Shown: in pieces, positions 1 to 7,853 of the stretch | How positions within the stretch are numbered: the stretch's first letter is position 1 | Layout of the letters: every line of letters begins with the position of its first letter | Assembly (NCBI GenBank): GCA_042088665.1 | Contig: JBELMB010000044.1 | Location: 1 to 33,448, forward strand | Length of the DNA stretch: 33,448 bases | Origin: JBELMB01 sp042088665 | GTDB taxonomy: Bacteria > Pseudomonadota > Alphaproteobacteria > Rhodobacterales > Rhodobacteraceae | Direction: 5' to 3' | Position numbers and translations under genes: made by a program | The notes under the pieces: model-generated | What the model was told of the DNA's origin: nothing | The model's database searches: none | What the model saw: only the letters and a program-made list of their open reading frames with translations

Positions 1-230
1 ACATCGCCGCATTGCAGGTGCTGGCATTTCAACAGCATTTCTCGGTCTTTGGCACCAACCTGAGCCTCTCGGCCTTTGAGCCAGCCACCATCGTCACGCT
101 GTGCACGATCATCCACCTCAGCTGGCGCGGACCGATCTGGATCACTGCCCTGGTCTCGGTCACATGGACGGTCGTCTTGTCGCTGGTCTTTCAAATGGTG
201 TTCCGCATCCCGCTTCCGGGGAGTTTCTGA
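1..230 (+). CDS. tctB: TctB-family small permease subunit of a tripartite tricarboxylate (TTT) transporter, 5' end missing
   Basis: Only the C-terminal part is present; the frame is open from base 3 and stops at 228-230. It encodes two hydrophobic segments and ends directly against the ATG of a clear TctA gene (TGA then ATG, no gap). TctB is the small, four-helix membrane subunit of TTT carboxylate transporters and normally lies just before tctA. The identification rests mostly on this position and on hydrophobicity, because the fragment has no diagnostic motif. The periplasmic binding protein (TctC) would be expected upstream, outside the window. Confidence 0.7.
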   Translation, partial: IAALQVLAFQQHFSVFGTNLSLSAFEPATIVTLCTIIHLSWRGPIWITALVSVTWTVVLSLVFQMVFRIPLPGSF

Positions 231-1733
231 ATGATTGACGGCTTTTTACTGGCGCTGAACCCGGCCTTGCTGGCGATGACGCTGGCCGGGGTGTGTCTGG
301 GCATCATCTGGGGCGCCTTGCCGGGCCTGTCGACCACGATGGCCATGGGTCTCCTGATCGGTCTTTCGGCGGGGATGAGCCAGGATGTCGCCATCTCCTT
401 CATGCTTGGGGTCTACACCGGCAGCGTGTTTGGCGGCGCGATCTCCGCCGTTCTGATCAACATTCCCGGCACACCAGATGCGGTGCCGACGATGATCGAG
501 GGCCATCAACTGGCCCAGAAAGGCGAAGGCGGTCAGGCCCTCGGCATGGCCATTGCCGCCAGTTTCATTGGTGGCGGGATCGGGATCATTCTTCTGGTGA
601 TGTTCATTCCGCTGATCCTGACCTTCGCCCTGAATTTCAAATCATGGGAGATGTTCTGGCTGGCGGTGATCGGCATCATGGTGGCGGGCACCATGGCGGC
701 GGGGTCAATGCCGCTCAAGGGGTGGATCGCCGGGTGGCTTGGCATGCTGGTGGCCTTTGTCGGGCTCGACTCGATCCATGCGGTGCCTCGGTTTACCTTC
801 GGGACCTTTGCGCTGTTCGACGGGATTTCCTATGTCGCCGTGCTGATCGGGCTTTTTGGTCTGGCGGAAATTCTGCGCACCCTGCCCGACAAGGACAAAC
901 CGACCATTCCCTCCAAGGTGGGACGCGTCGTGCCGCCGTTTCGTCTCTTGGCGCGCTATACACCGGCGGCGATACGCTCGGGCGTTCTGGGCACCTTTAT
1001 TGGTGCGATCCCCGGGGCCGGGGCCAATGTGGCGTCCTTTCTGGCCTATGACATCGGACGCAGGCGGGCCAAGCCCGAAGAACGTGCGCGGTGGGGCAAG
1101 GGCAGCTATCAGGCGCTGGTTTGCGCAGAAACCGCCAACAACGCCAATATCGGTGGGTCTATGTTGCCGACGCTGGCGCTGGGTATTCCCGGAAATGCCG
1201 CGGCGGCGGCCCTGCTTGCGGCCTTGACCCTCAAGAACGTGGTGGTCGGTCCCACCATCGAGATCGACCATCCCGGGCTGATCTACTTCATCTACGCGTC
1301 CCTGATCATCGCCAACGTCCTGATGTACCTCGCGGCCTTCGCGCTGATCGGACCTTGTGTAAAACTGTTCAGCCTGCCGCGCGGGATCCTGATGCCGCTG
1401 ATCCTGCCGGTCTGCGTGATCGGGGCCTTTGCGGTCAAACTGTCGATCTTTGACGTCTGGATCATGTTCGGCGCGGGCGTCGTCGGCTGGCTGTTTGCAG
1501 TCTTCAAGTTCCCGGTCGCACCGGTGGTGCTGGGTGTCATTCTCGCGCCATTGGCGGATGAGAACATTCGGCGGTCCCTGTTGATTTTCGAAGACAAGAC
1601 CCTGGGCTTTGTCCTGTCGCAATGGATCGGCACCTTCCTGATGCTGGCGGTCCTGTTTGTCGTGATCGAAGGGGCGATGCGCGTCTACAGGAGCGCCCGC
1701 AGGCCGGCCAATCCGGAACCAAACGAACAATGA
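231..1733 (+). CDS. tctA: TctA-family large permease subunit of a TTT transporter
   Basis: The 500-residue protein is almost entirely transmembrane and has the usual TctA length. Typical TctA glycine/proline signatures are visible: GALPGLSTTM near residues 28-37, GAIPGAGANVASF near 258-270 and LGIPGNAAAA near 317-326. It forms the translocation channel that takes a carboxylate bound by a periplasmic TctC protein and imports it with the ion gradient. The start ATG follows the tctB stop without a gap, so the two are translationally coupled. The next gene, an oxidoreductase, starts 15 bases after the stop, which suggests that imported substrate is handled by the genes that follow. The substrate cannot be read from the sequence. 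Confidence 0.93.
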   Translation: MIDGFLLALNPALLAMTLAGVCLGIIWGALPGLSTTMAMGLLIGLSAGMSQDVAISFMLGVYTGSVFGGAISAVLINIPGTPDAVPTMIEGHQLAQKGEGGQALGMAIAASFIGGGIGIILLVMFIPLILTFALNFKSWEMFWLAVIGIMVAGTMAAGSMPLKGWIAGWLGMLVAFVGLDSIHAVPRFTFGTFALFDGISYVAVLIGLFGLAEILRTLPDKDKPTIPSKVGRVVPPFRLLARYTPAAIRSGVLGTFIGAIPGAGANVASFLAYDIGRRRAKPEERARWGKGSYQALVCAETANNANIGGSMLPTLALGIPGNAAAAALLAALTLKNVVVGPTIEIDHPGLIYFIYASLIIANVLMYLAAFALIGPCVKLFSLPRGILMPLILPVCVIGAFAVKLSIFDVWIMFGAGVVGWLFAVFKFPVAPVVLGVILAPLADENIRRSLLIFEDKTLGFVLSQWIGTFLMLAVLFVVIEGAMRVYRSARRPANPEPNEQ

Positions 1734-1748
1734 TGCTAGGAAAGAAAC

Positions 1749-2873
1749 ATGCAGCAGCGCAAGGAAATCGGGCTGGCCATCGTCGGCTGTGGCACCATCG
1801 GGCGGATCAGGGCGGAACTGGCCCGCGCCTATCCCGGCATCGGCTGGATTGGCCTGTGCGATCTGAAATCCGACATCGGTCAAAAGCTGGCCGATGACAT
1901 AGAGGCGGATTTCTTTACCAACGACTACCGCGAGTTGCTCAAACGTCCCGAAGTCACGGCCACAATCGTCGCCACGGATGAGAACTTTCATTTCGATCCG
2001 ACGATGCTGGCGGTCGAGATGGGGCATGCGCTGTTTATCGAAAAGCCTCTGGCCACGGATGCCCGTCAATCGGCGCAGATCTTTGGTGCGATCGAGGCCG
2101 CCGGGATCGATGCGGTTGTCGGCTACACCAACCGCTTTCGCCGCCGGTTCCTTGCGGTCAAAGAGCGCCTGATCACCGGTCAGATCGGCGATGTGCACAC
2201 CGTCGTGACCCGCGCCTTCATGAACAAGATGGTGCCCATCGCGACCGTTCAGCGCACGCAGGAACGCGCGACGCTGACGCCGATGGTGGTCTCGGGGACC
2301 CATAGCCTTGATATGTCGCTGTGGCTGATGGAGGGAAAGAACCCGGTCAGCGTCTATGCCCAGTCCACGGACAAGGTCTTGGGCAAATGGGGCACCAAGG
2401 ATTCGACGCTTGGCATCTTTACCATGGATGACGGCACTGTCTTTTCGATGAACATTTCCTGGGCGCTGCCAGAGGTCTGGCCCGGCGCTGTCTACGGCAT
2501 CGAGATCGGGATCGTGGGATCGGAAGGTGTCATCGACATCGAGGACACGCACCGCGATCTGGTGATGGCAACCAACGTGGCGCAAGGCGCAGGCTATGCG
2601 CCCGAAGGATACACCGCGCCGCCGCGGCACGTTGAGTTCCTGACCAGCTATCCGCCCGGCGATTTGCATGACGGGCAGCTATGGGGGCCGATGCGCGAAG
2701 AGACAAACGCCTGGTACCAGCGTCTTTATACAGGGGCCAGCACGCCACACGCCACAGCCGCAGACGGCCACCGCAACCTGCTGATGACCATGGCGATGGA
2801 TGTCTCCGCCAAGCGCGGCCAGCCCGTGCCATTGCCCCCCGATCCGGGTGAATTGATGGACGAATTGCAATGA
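1749..2873 (+). CDS. Gfo/Idh/MocA-family NAD(P)-dependent oxidoreductase
   Basis: The 374-residue protein has an N-terminal Rossmann motif VGCGTIG at about residues 13-19 and the family hallmark EKPLAT at about 97-102, which carries the catalytic-site lysine. The C-terminal half is the usual alpha/beta dimerisation and substrate domain. Members oxidise or reduce hydroxyl groups of sugars, inositols and related polyols with NAD(P). The start at ATG 1749 is preceded by a GGAAAG ribosome site. The gene lies in the tctBA operon, and its last four bases (ATGA) overlap the start of the DctP-like gene, so the cluster is probably one transcript. The substrate is unknown; a sugar acid or hydroxy acid would fit the transporter context. 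Confidence 0.88.
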   Translation: MQQRKEIGLAIVGCGTIGRIRAELARAYPGIGWIGLCDLKSDIGQKLADDIEADFFTNDYRELLKRPEVTATIVATDENFHFDPTMLAVEMGHALFIEKPLATDARQSAQIFGAIEAAGIDAVVGYTNRFRRRFLAVKERLITGQIGDVHTVVTRAFMNKMVPIATVQRTQERATLTPMVVSGTHSLDMSLWLMEGKNPVSVYAQSTDKVLGKWGTKDSTLGIFTMDDGTVFSMNISWALPEVWPGAVYGIEIGIVGSEGVIDIEDTHRDLVMATNVAQGAGYAPEGYTAPPRHVEFLTSYPPGDLHDGQLWGPMREETNAWYQRLYTGASTPHATAADGHRNLLMTMAMDVSAKRGQPVPLPPDPGELMDELQ

Positions 2874-3796
2874 CCGTGCTCAAGTTCGGCGGCTATCAGG
2901 GTGACAAATCCGTTCACACCCGCGGCGGGCGCGTGCTGGCGGAGGCCGTGGCCGAGGAAACCGATGGTGCCGTCACGATCGATTTTGACGAAAGCATCGT
3001 CTCTCGCGGACACAAGGCCGCCGATCTCTTGTCGATGACCGAAAGCGGCGCGCTGGACGGATGCTATTTCTCGTCGAGCTATCTGGCAAAACGCGTGCCC
3101 GAACTGGGTCTCTTTGATCAGCATTTTGTCGTGCCGGATCGCCGCCGCGCCTATGCGCTGCTGGATGGCGCCCTGGGCGACCAGCTGCGCAAGGAAGTGG
3201 CGCAGGCCACCGGCTACGAGGTGCTGGGCTATTGGGACAACGGGCTGCGTCACATCACCAGTGCTGCGCCGATCAAATCGGTCGCCGATTGCGCCGGGAA
3301 AAAGCTGCGCACCCTTGCCAACGAAGACCACCAGCGGGTGTTTCGCGCCTTGGGGTTTGATCCGCAAGCCATCGATGTCCGCGACCTGCCCGAGGCGGTC
3401 AGGACGCACCGCGTTGATGCGCAGGAAAACCCGTTGACCAACACGCTGAATTTCGGGATCCATGACACCCACCGCTTTATTCTGCTGACGCGGCACCTTT
3501 TGGGCGTGGCGCTTGTGCTGTTCAATGCTGAGCGCCTTGCCGCGATGCCAACCGGGCAGCGCGCGGGCCTTCAGCGCGCCGTTGACCGCGCCACGCAGGC
3601 GCAGCGGCGCTTTGCAGAAGAAGATGACGCCATTTGCAGCGCCGAGCTGCAAAGACAAGGTGTCGAGATCACCGAACTGGACGAGGCCACCCGCGCAACC
3701 TTTGCACAGATCACACGGCCTGAGGTCGAGATCACGCGGCAAAGCTTTTCCCCAGAGTTGCGGGCCCTGTTCGACAAGGAATTGAGCGCCGCCTGA
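2870..3796 (+). CDS. DctP-like solute-binding-protein homologue without a signal peptide
   Basis: The 308-residue protein resembles TRAP-transporter DctP binding proteins over its length: the opening LKFGGYQGDKSVHTR, a central segment with KSVADCAGKKLRTL, and an Asn-rich binding stretch (AQENPLTN). The frame begins where the mature, exported part of a DctP protein normally begins. No hydrophobic export signal precedes it, and the start overlaps the previous gene by ATGA, which leaves no room for one. It should therefore stay in the cytoplasm. No TRAP permease genes adjoin it; the neighbouring transporter is TTT-type. It may be a cytoplasmic ligand-binding or chaperone-like protein, or a binding protein that has lost its function. 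The family call is fairly secure, the role is not. Confidence 0.72.
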   Translation: MTVLKFGGYQGDKSVHTRGGRVLAEAVAEETDGAVTIDFDESIVSRGHKAADLLSMTESGALDGCYFSSSYLAKRVPELGLFDQHFVVPDRRRAYALLDGALGDQLRKEVAQATGYEVLGYWDNGLRHITSAAPIKSVADCAGKKLRTLANEDHQRVFRALGFDPQAIDVRDLPEAVRTHRVDAQENPLTNTLNFGIHDTHRFILLTRHLLGVALVLFNAERLAAMPTGQRAGLQRAVDRATQAQRRFAEEDDAICSAELQRQGVEITELDEATRATFAQITRPEVEITRQSFSPELRALFDKELSAA

Positions 3797-3815
3797 GCCG
3801 CGCCAAGGAGAGACC

Positions 3816-5072
3816 ATGACACAAGACCTGCCCACCCCTGACTACGTCAACAACATGAAACTGCTGGGCTATTCCGATCAGGGCGGTCGGCCCGACGGTG
3901 TGCAGATCATGGTCAACAAGGGCCACGCCATTGTCGGGCACATGTTCTCGGACGGGTTCAGCGTCATCGATTGCACCGATCCACGCGCGCCCAAGCCGGT
4001 GGCCTATATCCCCGCCCCGCCCAACACCTGGAACATTCACCTGCAAAGCCACGAAGACCTGCTGTTGGTCATCAACGCCAAGAACATGTTCGCATCGGCC
4101 GAGTTCCAGAACGAAGAGGAATACTACAAGGGCAAACTGGGCAAAAAGGTCGGCACGGCGGACAACGCCTCTTTGGACCGCAACTGGACAGCCGGGATGG
4201 CGGTCTATGACATCTCGAACCCGGCAGAGCCGCGGAAAATCGGCTTTATGGATGTCGAAGGCGGCGGCGTGCATCGCATCTGGTATGTTGGCGGGCGGTG
4301 GGCCTATGCATCGGTGCTGCTGGACGGGTTCACCGACTACATCTTTGTGACCATCGACATGGCGGACCCCACCAACCCAAAGGAAGCCGGACGCTATTGG
4401 TTGCCGGGCATGAACGCGGCGGCGGGCGAAGACCCGGCGCAGGACCAGGCCCGCGCCGGTCTGCACCATGCGATTGTGCATGGCGACACCGCCTATGGCG
4501 CATGGCGCGACGGTGGGCTGGTGATCATGGATGTGGCCGACCGCACGAACCCGGAACTGATCGTGCATCGCAACTGGGCGCCTCCCTTTGGCGGCGGCAC
4601 CCACAACGCGCTGCCCCTGCCCGATCGCAACCTGCTGGTCGTCGCGGATGAGGCGGTGCTGGACAATTGCGCCGACGGGATCAAACACATCTGGCTTTTC
4701 GACATTCGCGAGCCGTCAAATCCGGTCAGCATTTCCACCGTGCCGATCCCGGATGATGCGGATTACGTCAACAAGGGCGCGCATTTTGGCCCGCATAACA
4801 TTCACGAGAACCGTCCCGACGGGTTGGTCAGCGATCAGTTGATCTTTGCCACGCAACAGAATGCCGGGGTGCGGGTCTATGACATCTCCAATGAATACCA
4901 ACCCAAGGAAGTCGCCGCCTTCGTGCCCCCAGAGCCCGCGAAACTGATGGACCGCCGGCCGAACAGGACCAAGGTCATTCAATCGACCGATATCTGGGTC
5001 TCGAAGGACGGGCTGGCCTATGTGTCGGACTACAATGCCGGTCTCTACATACTGGAGTACACCGGATCGTAG
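3816..5072 (+). CDS. LVIVD-repeat protein, probable beta-propeller, function unknown
   Basis: The 418-residue protein contains at least six repeats of the LVIVD type, each a beta strand followed by a D-x-x-(N/D)P-x-x-P turn: FSVIDCTDPRAP, MAVYDISNPAEP, FVTIDMADPTNP, LVIMDVADRTNP, IWLFDIREPSNP and VRVYDISNEYQP. Such repeats usually fold as a beta-propeller. No signal peptide or membrane segment is visible, so a cytoplasmic location is expected, although many LVIVD proteins are exported. A clear AAGGAG site sits before ATG 3816. It is the last gene of the tctBA-oxidoreductase-DctP-like run and is followed by a strong hairpin. No catalytic motif was recognised. Confidence 0.8.
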   Translation: MTQDLPTPDYVNNMKLLGYSDQGGRPDGVQIMVNKGHAIVGHMFSDGFSVIDCTDPRAPKPVAYIPAPPNTWNIHLQSHEDLLLVINAKNMFASAEFQNEEEYYKGKLGKKVGTADNASLDRNWTAGMAVYDISNPAEPRKIGFMDVEGGGVHRIWYVGGRWAYASVLLDGFTDYIFVTIDMADPTNPKEAGRYWLPGMNAAAGEDPAQDQARAGLHHAIVHGDTAYGAWRDGGLVIMDVADRTNPELIVHRNWAPPFGGGTHNALPLPDRNLLVVADEAVLDNCADGIKHIWLFDIREPSNPVSISTVPIPDDADYVNKGAHFGPHNIHENRPDGLVSDQLIFATQQNAGVRVYDISNEYQPKEVAAFVPPEPAKLMDRRPNRTKVIQSTDIWVSKDGLAYVSDYNAGLYILEYTGS

Positions 5073-5083
5073 TCATGCCTTGA

Positions 5084-5126
5084 GAGCGCGCTTTCGGGAA
5101 ACAGCGGTGTTTCCCGAGGCGTGCTC
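5084..5126. terminator. Long hairpin between convergent genes, probable bidirectional terminator
   Basis: The core stem CGGGAAAC / GTTTCCCG (5095-5102 with 5109-5116) closes a six-base loop. It extends outward through GAGCGCGC / GCGTGCTC (5084-5091 with 5119-5126, one G-T pair) past a small bulge. It lies 11 bases after the LVIVD gene and between convergent genes. There is no long T run on either side, so termination efficiency is uncertain. Confidence 0.6.
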
Positions 5127-5208
5127 TTGACCGGGGAACCACAGATGAGGCCCGTGCAATTGCCCGTCTCTGGTGGTGCCGATCAGTCCCGGAAAGCCAT
5201 GCGCATCG

Positions 5209-6087
5209 CTATGACACCCGCCAGGCATCCTGCAGAAACGCAGCCGCCTCTTCTGCCGCCGTCGAGACAATCGCCGGATCGTCATAGATATCTGTCTGAC
5301 CAAGGGATTGAATCGTAGCGCGTTGTTTCCGGCCGGGCACCGCGTCAAAGAACGTCTCTGCCCAGGCCGGGTTCAACGCATTCGGGCCGTGGATCATGAG
5401 AAACGGCAGCCACAGGTGCCGCGCCGCGCTTTGAACGTCAAACGGCAGGAAATGTTCGCGCGACATAACAGCAAAGGCATTGGTGTAGTTCGGATGCGCA
5501 GCACGCCCCGCGTAGTAGTCATGGGTTGACTGCAACATCATCGCCGCATCGCGATCCAGCGCTACGGCCGGGATCATCTGGACGTCACCCGTTTTTTCAA
5601 AATGCTCACGGGCAGCCTGCCCCTCGGCCAGTTTCGCGGCGAACCCTTCCGGATCTGCCTTTCGGATCGCCGGGACATCCCGGTAGTACCCGGCGATCGC
5701 AACGAAAGCCCTGGCCTGCGGCAAATCCGCAAGCGCGTGCGCCAGATAGCCTGAGCCCAGACACACGCCCACGGCCCCCAAACGGGTGGCATCCACTTCG
5801 GGCTGTTGCGCCAATACTACCAGCGCGATCCGAAGGTCTTCGATCTTGTGTCTGTGGTATTCGTACTGACGGGGTGCGCCCGTGCTTTCACCATAGTGGC
5901 GATGATCAATGGCCAAGGCCGCGATGCCGCGTCTTGCCAAGGCTGCCGCATAAGTTCCTGTCACTTGTTCTTTCACCGAGGTCATCGGCCCACCGGTGAT
6001 CACAGCCGGAAAGGGACCTTCGGCGGCTGGCAAGTGCAAATTGCCAACCACCGTTTCACCCGCCACGTCAAACGTGATGCGTTTCAT
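5209..6087 (-). CDS. Alpha/beta hydrolase of the dienelactone-hydrolase type, Cys nucleophile, catalytic His apparently replaced
   Basis: The 292-residue protein has an alpha/beta-hydrolase fold. The nucleophile elbow reads GVCLGSG (residues 107-113), so Cys109 sits where many hydrolases have Ser, as in dienelactone hydrolases and related families. In relatives the C-terminal catalytic histidine sits in a motif like GA(S/T)HxDLYD; here the matching stretch is LGQTDIYDDP, with Gln264 at the histidine position. The enzyme may therefore be impaired or use different chemistry. The start is ATG 6087. It lies three bases downstream of the F420-type reductase gene and is probably co-transcribed with it, opposite an HxlR regulator. 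The substrate is unknown. Confidence 0.82.
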   Translation of the reverse strand: MKRITFDVAGETVVGNLHLPAAEGPFPAVITGGPMTSVKEQVTGTYAAALARRGIAALAIDHRHYGESTGAPRQYEYHRHKIEDLRIALVVLAQQPEVDATRLGAVGVCLGSGYLAHALADLPQARAFVAIAGYYRDVPAIRKADPEGFAAKLAEGQAAREHFEKTGDVQMIPAVALDRDAAMMLQSTHDYYAGRAAHPNYTNAFAVMSREHFLPFDVQSAARHLWLPFLMIHGPNALNPAWAETFFDAVPGRKQRATIQSLGQTDIYDDPAIVSTAAEEAAAFLQDAWRVS

Positions 6088-6090
6088 CGG

Positions 6091-6681
6091 TTACCCCTGA
6101 TGGTAGAGAAAGGCCGCGTTCGTGCCGCCGCCCTGGCCGACCGCCAATGCGATGTTCAAATGCGCCATGGCTTCGAGGTAACGGGCGGCTGTCAGGCTGT
6201 GAACAAGGACCGGCGCAAACCCCAGTGATGCGGCGAGGGCCCCGATCTGGGCGCGCGCATCTTGATCATCACCTGCGACAAAGGCCGTGATGGGTTGGCC
6301 GCCACAATCCTGCAAATCCGCCTCCATGACGTCGGCAAAGATGGTGTTGAAGGCTTTGACCACTGTCGCGCTGGGGAGCAGTTGGGCGATCTCTTCCGCT
6401 CCGGACGTGTCTTGTCCCAGCAAAAGAGGGGACCAGTCCTCGTTCAGAGGGTTTGTGGCATCCACGATGATCTTGCCTGCCAAAGCGTCCTTGAGGGGGC
6501 CCAAGGCAGTGGCGACGGCATTGTAGTGAATGGCAATAACCACAATCTCCGCGTGCTCGATGGCCTGTTCAAAGGATACGTCGCCTGACCCGCTGCCGAC
6601 CCGGACGTCATGGCCCGCCGTCCGTGCCAGCTTTGCCAGTTTGCCACCGACATTGCCTGCTCCCAAAATCCCGATTTTCAT
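6091..6681 (-). CDS. NADPH-dependent F420-reductase-type NAD(P)-binding protein
   Basis: The 196-residue protein starts with a Rossmann motif, MKIGILGAGNVGGKLAKL, and continues as the small single-domain relatives of F420-dependent NADP reductase, with VVIAIHY and IIVDATNPL at the usual places. ATG 6681 is chosen because GGAG lies eight bases upstream and the dinucleotide motif starts at once; the frame extends 21 codons further upstream without a ribosome site and across the putative operator. Such proteins occur widely in bacteria that lack F420 and are often annotated as NADP oxidoreductases of unknown substrate. The gene leads a two-gene operon with the hydrolase and diverges from hxlR, which is a common arrangement for HxlR targets. 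Confidence 0.85.
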   Translation of the reverse strand: MKIGILGAGNVGGKLAKLARTAGHDVRVGSGSGDVSFEQAIEHAEIVVIAIHYNAVATALGPLKDALAGKIIVDATNPLNEDWSPLLLGQDTSGAEEIAQLLPSATVVKAFNTIFADVMEADLQDCGGQPITAFVAGDDQDARAQIGALAASLGFAPVLVHSLTAARYLEAMAHLNIALAVGQGGGTNAAFLYHQG

Positions 6682-6730
6682 AGTGAGGCTCCAGTTGGGT
6701 GTTGCGTTCTGGCGTGATATTGGCGACCAA

Positions 6731-6753
6731 GTTACCTTGGTCAATTAGGTACC
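6731..6753. promoter_or_regulatory. Candidate HxlR operator
   Basis: The element GTTACCT-N9-AGGTACC has arms matching at six of seven positions (TACCT/AGGTA exact). A further GGTAAC at 6758-6763 directly abuts the hxlR start codon and pairs with the GTTACC at 6731. It lies in the 82-base divergent region between the F420-type reductase gene and the hxlR-type gene. HxlR proteins bind short inverted repeats in such regions. Binding is inferred. Confidence 0.5.
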
Positions 6754-6763
6754 CAGAGGTAAC

Positions 6764-7114
6764 ATGGAAGAAATTTCACCCGACGCCTTCCTCGCTGACT
6801 GCCCGACGCGGGGAATTCTGGAACGGCTGGCCGAGAAATGGACCATGCTGGCGCTCACGGCCTTGCAAGATGGCCCGACCCGCTTTGGCGCGCTGCAGCG
6901 TCGCATTCAGGGTGTGTCGCAAAAGATGCTGACCAAAACGCTGCGCAAGCTGGAGTCTGACGGCCTGATCACAAGGCAGGTGTTCGACGAAATGCCCCTG
7001 CGTGTCGAATACACCCTGACGCCTTTGGGATCGGAATGTGCGGTGTTGGTTGCGCAGATCAAGCGATGGGCAGAGGCCAACATGCATCAGATCAATGCGG
7101 CCAATCAGAGCTGA
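6764..7114 (+). CDS. HxlR-family winged-helix transcriptional regulator
   Basis: The 116-residue protein matches the HxlR/DUF24 family in length and pattern: an N-terminal conserved Cys (Cys13 in LADCPTR), then the helix-turn-helix segment containing RFGALQRRIQGVSQKMLTKTLRKLE, and the wing RVEYTLTPLG. Several characterised relatives (YodB, HypR) sense electrophiles or oxidants through this cysteine, so redox or quinone sensing is possible here but not shown. It is transcribed away from the reductase-hydrolase pair and probably regulates both itself and that pair through the repeats at 6731-6763. Confidence 0.9.
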   Translation: MEEISPDAFLADCPTRGILERLAEKWTMLALTALQDGPTRFGALQRRIQGVSQKMLTKTLRKLESDGLITRQVFDEMPLRVEYTLTPLGSECAVLVAQIKRWAEANMHQINAANQS

Positions 7115-7303
7115 CATATGGGTCGTTGGTCAGCGGCGCTGGACGCGCGGGTTGGTCTCTGATTGAGGACCGTGTTCTTGTCGCGGGACGCCCCAAGGAC
7201 CGCCCGACCGACCCAGAGCGAAGAGGGCGCTCATTGCGCGGGATGAGCCCTCAGGCGGCATGCCAAAATGCGCCGCGTCACGCTGTCATGCCTTTGAAGA
7301 CCA

Positions 7304-7332
7304 AAGCGCCCGACCTGTTTGACCGGGCGCTT
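7304..7332 (-). terminator. Rho-independent terminator of the small unknown gene
   Basis: A perfect nine-base stem AAGCGCCCG / CGGGCGCTT (7304-7312 with 7324-7332) closes an 11-base loop. Read on the minus strand it is followed by a short T-rich stretch and lies about 32 bases beyond the stop codon of the gene at 7365-7649. It also lies between convergent genes, so it may work in both directions. Confidence 0.7.
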
Positions 7333-7364
7333 CCAAGTGCTGTGTTGATGCAAGCGCAACGCAA

Positions 7365-7649
7365 TCAGCCGGCGGCGAAAACTCCGCCCGCAGACGAACC
7401 GGTCATGGTCATCGGCAGTTCATCGGCTGCCTGTGCGCGGATCTCTGCGATCCGGGCCTGTGCGGCGCTGGCCGCGGCTTCATCTTTGTACTCGGTCACT
7501 ACGGAAAAGCTCAGGTCTCCGGTGCGGATCATCTGCACGCGGGTGGCGCCGACTGACAATATGAGCGGCACGAACTTGTCGCGCCCAAGGGCTTCGAGAT
7601 CGTCGTTCCACTCATCCGTCGTCCATGTCGAAACAGTCGCGTAAGTCAT
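7365..7649 (-). CDS. Small conserved-type protein of unknown function, 94 residues
   Basis: The start ATG 7649 (MTYATVSTW) has a GGAGGGAAAG ribosome site, which argues against the longer open frame reaching 7757. The sequence looks like a small dimeric alpha/beta-barrel (ferredoxin-like) protein: a beta strand with TWTTDEW, a helix, the strand TRVQMIRTGDLSFSVVTEY, a helix rich in Ala (AAASAAQARIAEIRAQAA) and a Gly-rich tail. I recognise no enzyme signature. It stands alone, with an AT-rich palindrome upstream and a terminator downstream, so it is probably a single-gene transcript. Confidence 0.75.
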   Translation of the reverse strand: MTYATVSTWTTDEWNDDLEALGRDKFVPLILSVGATRVQMIRTGDLSFSVVTEYKDEAAASAAQARIAEIRAQAADELPMTMTGSSAGGVFAAG

Positions 7650-7662
7650 CTTTCCCTCCAGG

Positions 7663-7679
7663 ATAATAATTTTTATTAT
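7663..7679. promoter_or_regulatory. AT-rich palindrome overlapping a -10-like box
   Basis: ATAATAA-TTT-TTATTAT is a perfect inverted repeat 14 bases upstream of the small gene's start. On the minus strand bases 7680-7675 read TATAAT, a good -10 box. It stands out in this GC-rich region. It could be an operator or simply promoter DNA. Confidence 0.5.
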
Positions 7680-7853
7680 AGATCCAGACCGTTGCATGCC
7701 CTCGGGCAAGAAGATACACATTTTGGCCGAAATTTTGGGCAAGCCGCACGAGGCCACGTCCGATCAGGGCAATCGGACAGTTGCGGGGGTTTCCACAGCC
7801 GGCATGCGGCGGCCATCCCGTCCGCAAAACCAGTGTTCACAAAGCAAATTGCT

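Noticed and set aside
705..2669. 654-codon open frame on the minus strand
   Set aside because: It is antisense to tctA and the Gfo/Idh gene, has an Arg/His/Gln-rich product with no family pattern, and reflects codon bias in GC-rich DNA.
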